This document shows, piece after piece, positions 22,485 through 22,861 of a stretch of DNA of 22,861 bases; position 1 is the stretch's first letter, and every line of letters starts with the position of its first letter. The notes under the pieces are model-generated. The model was not told the DNA's origin. It ran no database searches and worked only from the letters and a program-made list of their open reading frames with translations. The stretch comes from an uncultured Clostridia bacterium (lineage in GTDB: Bacteria; Bacillota; Clostridia; Oscillospirales; CAG-272): the NCBI GenBank assembly GCA_945949385.1, contig CAMFEL010000012.1:1-22861 (forward strand). The letters run 5' to 3'. The position numbers and the translations under genes were made by a program.

Positions 22485-22861
22485 TTACTTGCCGATAATG
22501 CCTTTGATTTCTGCGGTGGCAAACTGTGCCCCATCCGCGCTTCGGCAAGCGAGAAATACGGTATCGTCACCCGCAACACAACCGAGAACGCCTTCGATTT
22601 CCGCGGAATCAAGACCGGCAGCCACTGCCTGCGCCATTCCGGGGTATGTCTTGATTACCACAAGATTTACTGCCGCGTCAATATTTGTAACGGCGGCGGC
22701 GATGGCGCTGCTGTATGCGTGATGTCCGCCCTTGTCGGTCTCAGACGGTACATATTTATACTTTCCGCTGTCGCTCATGGTTTTTGTAAGCTTCAGCTCC
22801 CTTATGTCTCTGGAAACCGTTGCCTGGGTTACCTTATAGCCCGCTTTTTCAAGGGCGCCTA
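22485..22861 (-). CDS. argR: Arginine repressor ArgR (N-terminal end cut by window edge)
   Basis: About 125 residues are visible; the start lies beyond the right edge. The first visible part, KAGYKVTQATVSRDIRELKLTKT, is the end of the ArgR winged-helix DNA-binding domain, with the characteristic TQATVSRDI recognition segment. A linker (SDSGKYKYV) follows, and then the C-terminal oligomerisation and arginine-binding domain, including GVLGCVAGDDTVFLACR with the GDD arginine-contact motif of the family. The protein forms hexamers and, with L-arginine, controls arginine biosynthesis and catabolism. An internal ATG at 22778 is not the start: the frame remains open with conserved sequence upstream of it. 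No arginine pathway genes are present here. First visible gene of the long - strand cluster. Confidence 0.93.
   Translation of the reverse strand, partial: GALEKAGYKVTQATVSRDIRELKLTKTMSDSGKYKYVPSETDKGGHHAYSSAIAAAVTNIDAAVNLVVIKTYPGMAQAVAAGLDSAEIEGVLGCVAGDDTVFLACRSADGAQFATAEIKGIIGK

Overview
The window looks like chromosome from a Gram-positive, endospore-forming member of the class Clostridia, probably a Ruminococcaceae/Oscillospiraceae-type gut anaerobe. The reasons are a spoIVA gene, strong AAGGAG/GGAGG ribosome binding sites, a Na+-translocating biotin decarboxylase operon, an argR-recN-tyrS / murB-whiA-dnaE housekeeping series and short rho-independent terminators. The lineage is inferred from gene content; no rRNA is present. 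I see no insertion sequence, prophage, CRISPR array or tRNA.

Layout: 1-8018 is read on the + strand and 8077-22861 on the - strand, and the two halves meet at a bidirectional terminator (8042-8071). The + half starts with the 3' end of a phosphohexomutase gene. A hairpin-rich intergenic element (284-440) follows, then a DivIVA-domain protein and an XRE regulator with a helical C-terminal region. Next is a five-gene operon (2410-7493) behind a near-consensus promoter: acyl-CoA carboxyltransferase-like (12S type), OadG-like membrane subunit, biotin carrier, OadB-like Na+ pump and OadA/5S-like carboxyltransferase. A monocistronic DtxR-type metal regulator closes the half.

The - half, in transcription order from the right edge, is argR (cut by the window edge), recN, tyrS, a YjjG-type HAD hydrolase, murB, whiA, dnaE and a class A penicillin-binding protein. 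Spacing is tight from argR to whiA (1-45 nt), so this part is probably one long transcript for DNA repair, translation, wall synthesis and replication. A terminator after the PBP gene overlaps the ribosome binding site of a five-TM membrane protein. A DUF4430-type lipoprotein with its own consensus promoter and terminator follows, then spoIVA behind a sigma-E-like promoter.

Most genes are conserved housekeeping genes. Points worth a second look: the decarboxylase operon carries both a 12S-like and a 5S-like carboxyltransferase for one biotin carrier and one Na+ pump, and the 12S-like protein has Gly-to-Ala changes at both oxyanion-loop positions. WhiA is about 70 residues short, and the genes that normally lie between murB and whiA are absent. 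The tyrS Shine-Dalgarno sits about 24 nt from the start codon with a perfect hairpin between. The PBP terminator hairpin contains the next gene's Shine-Dalgarno.
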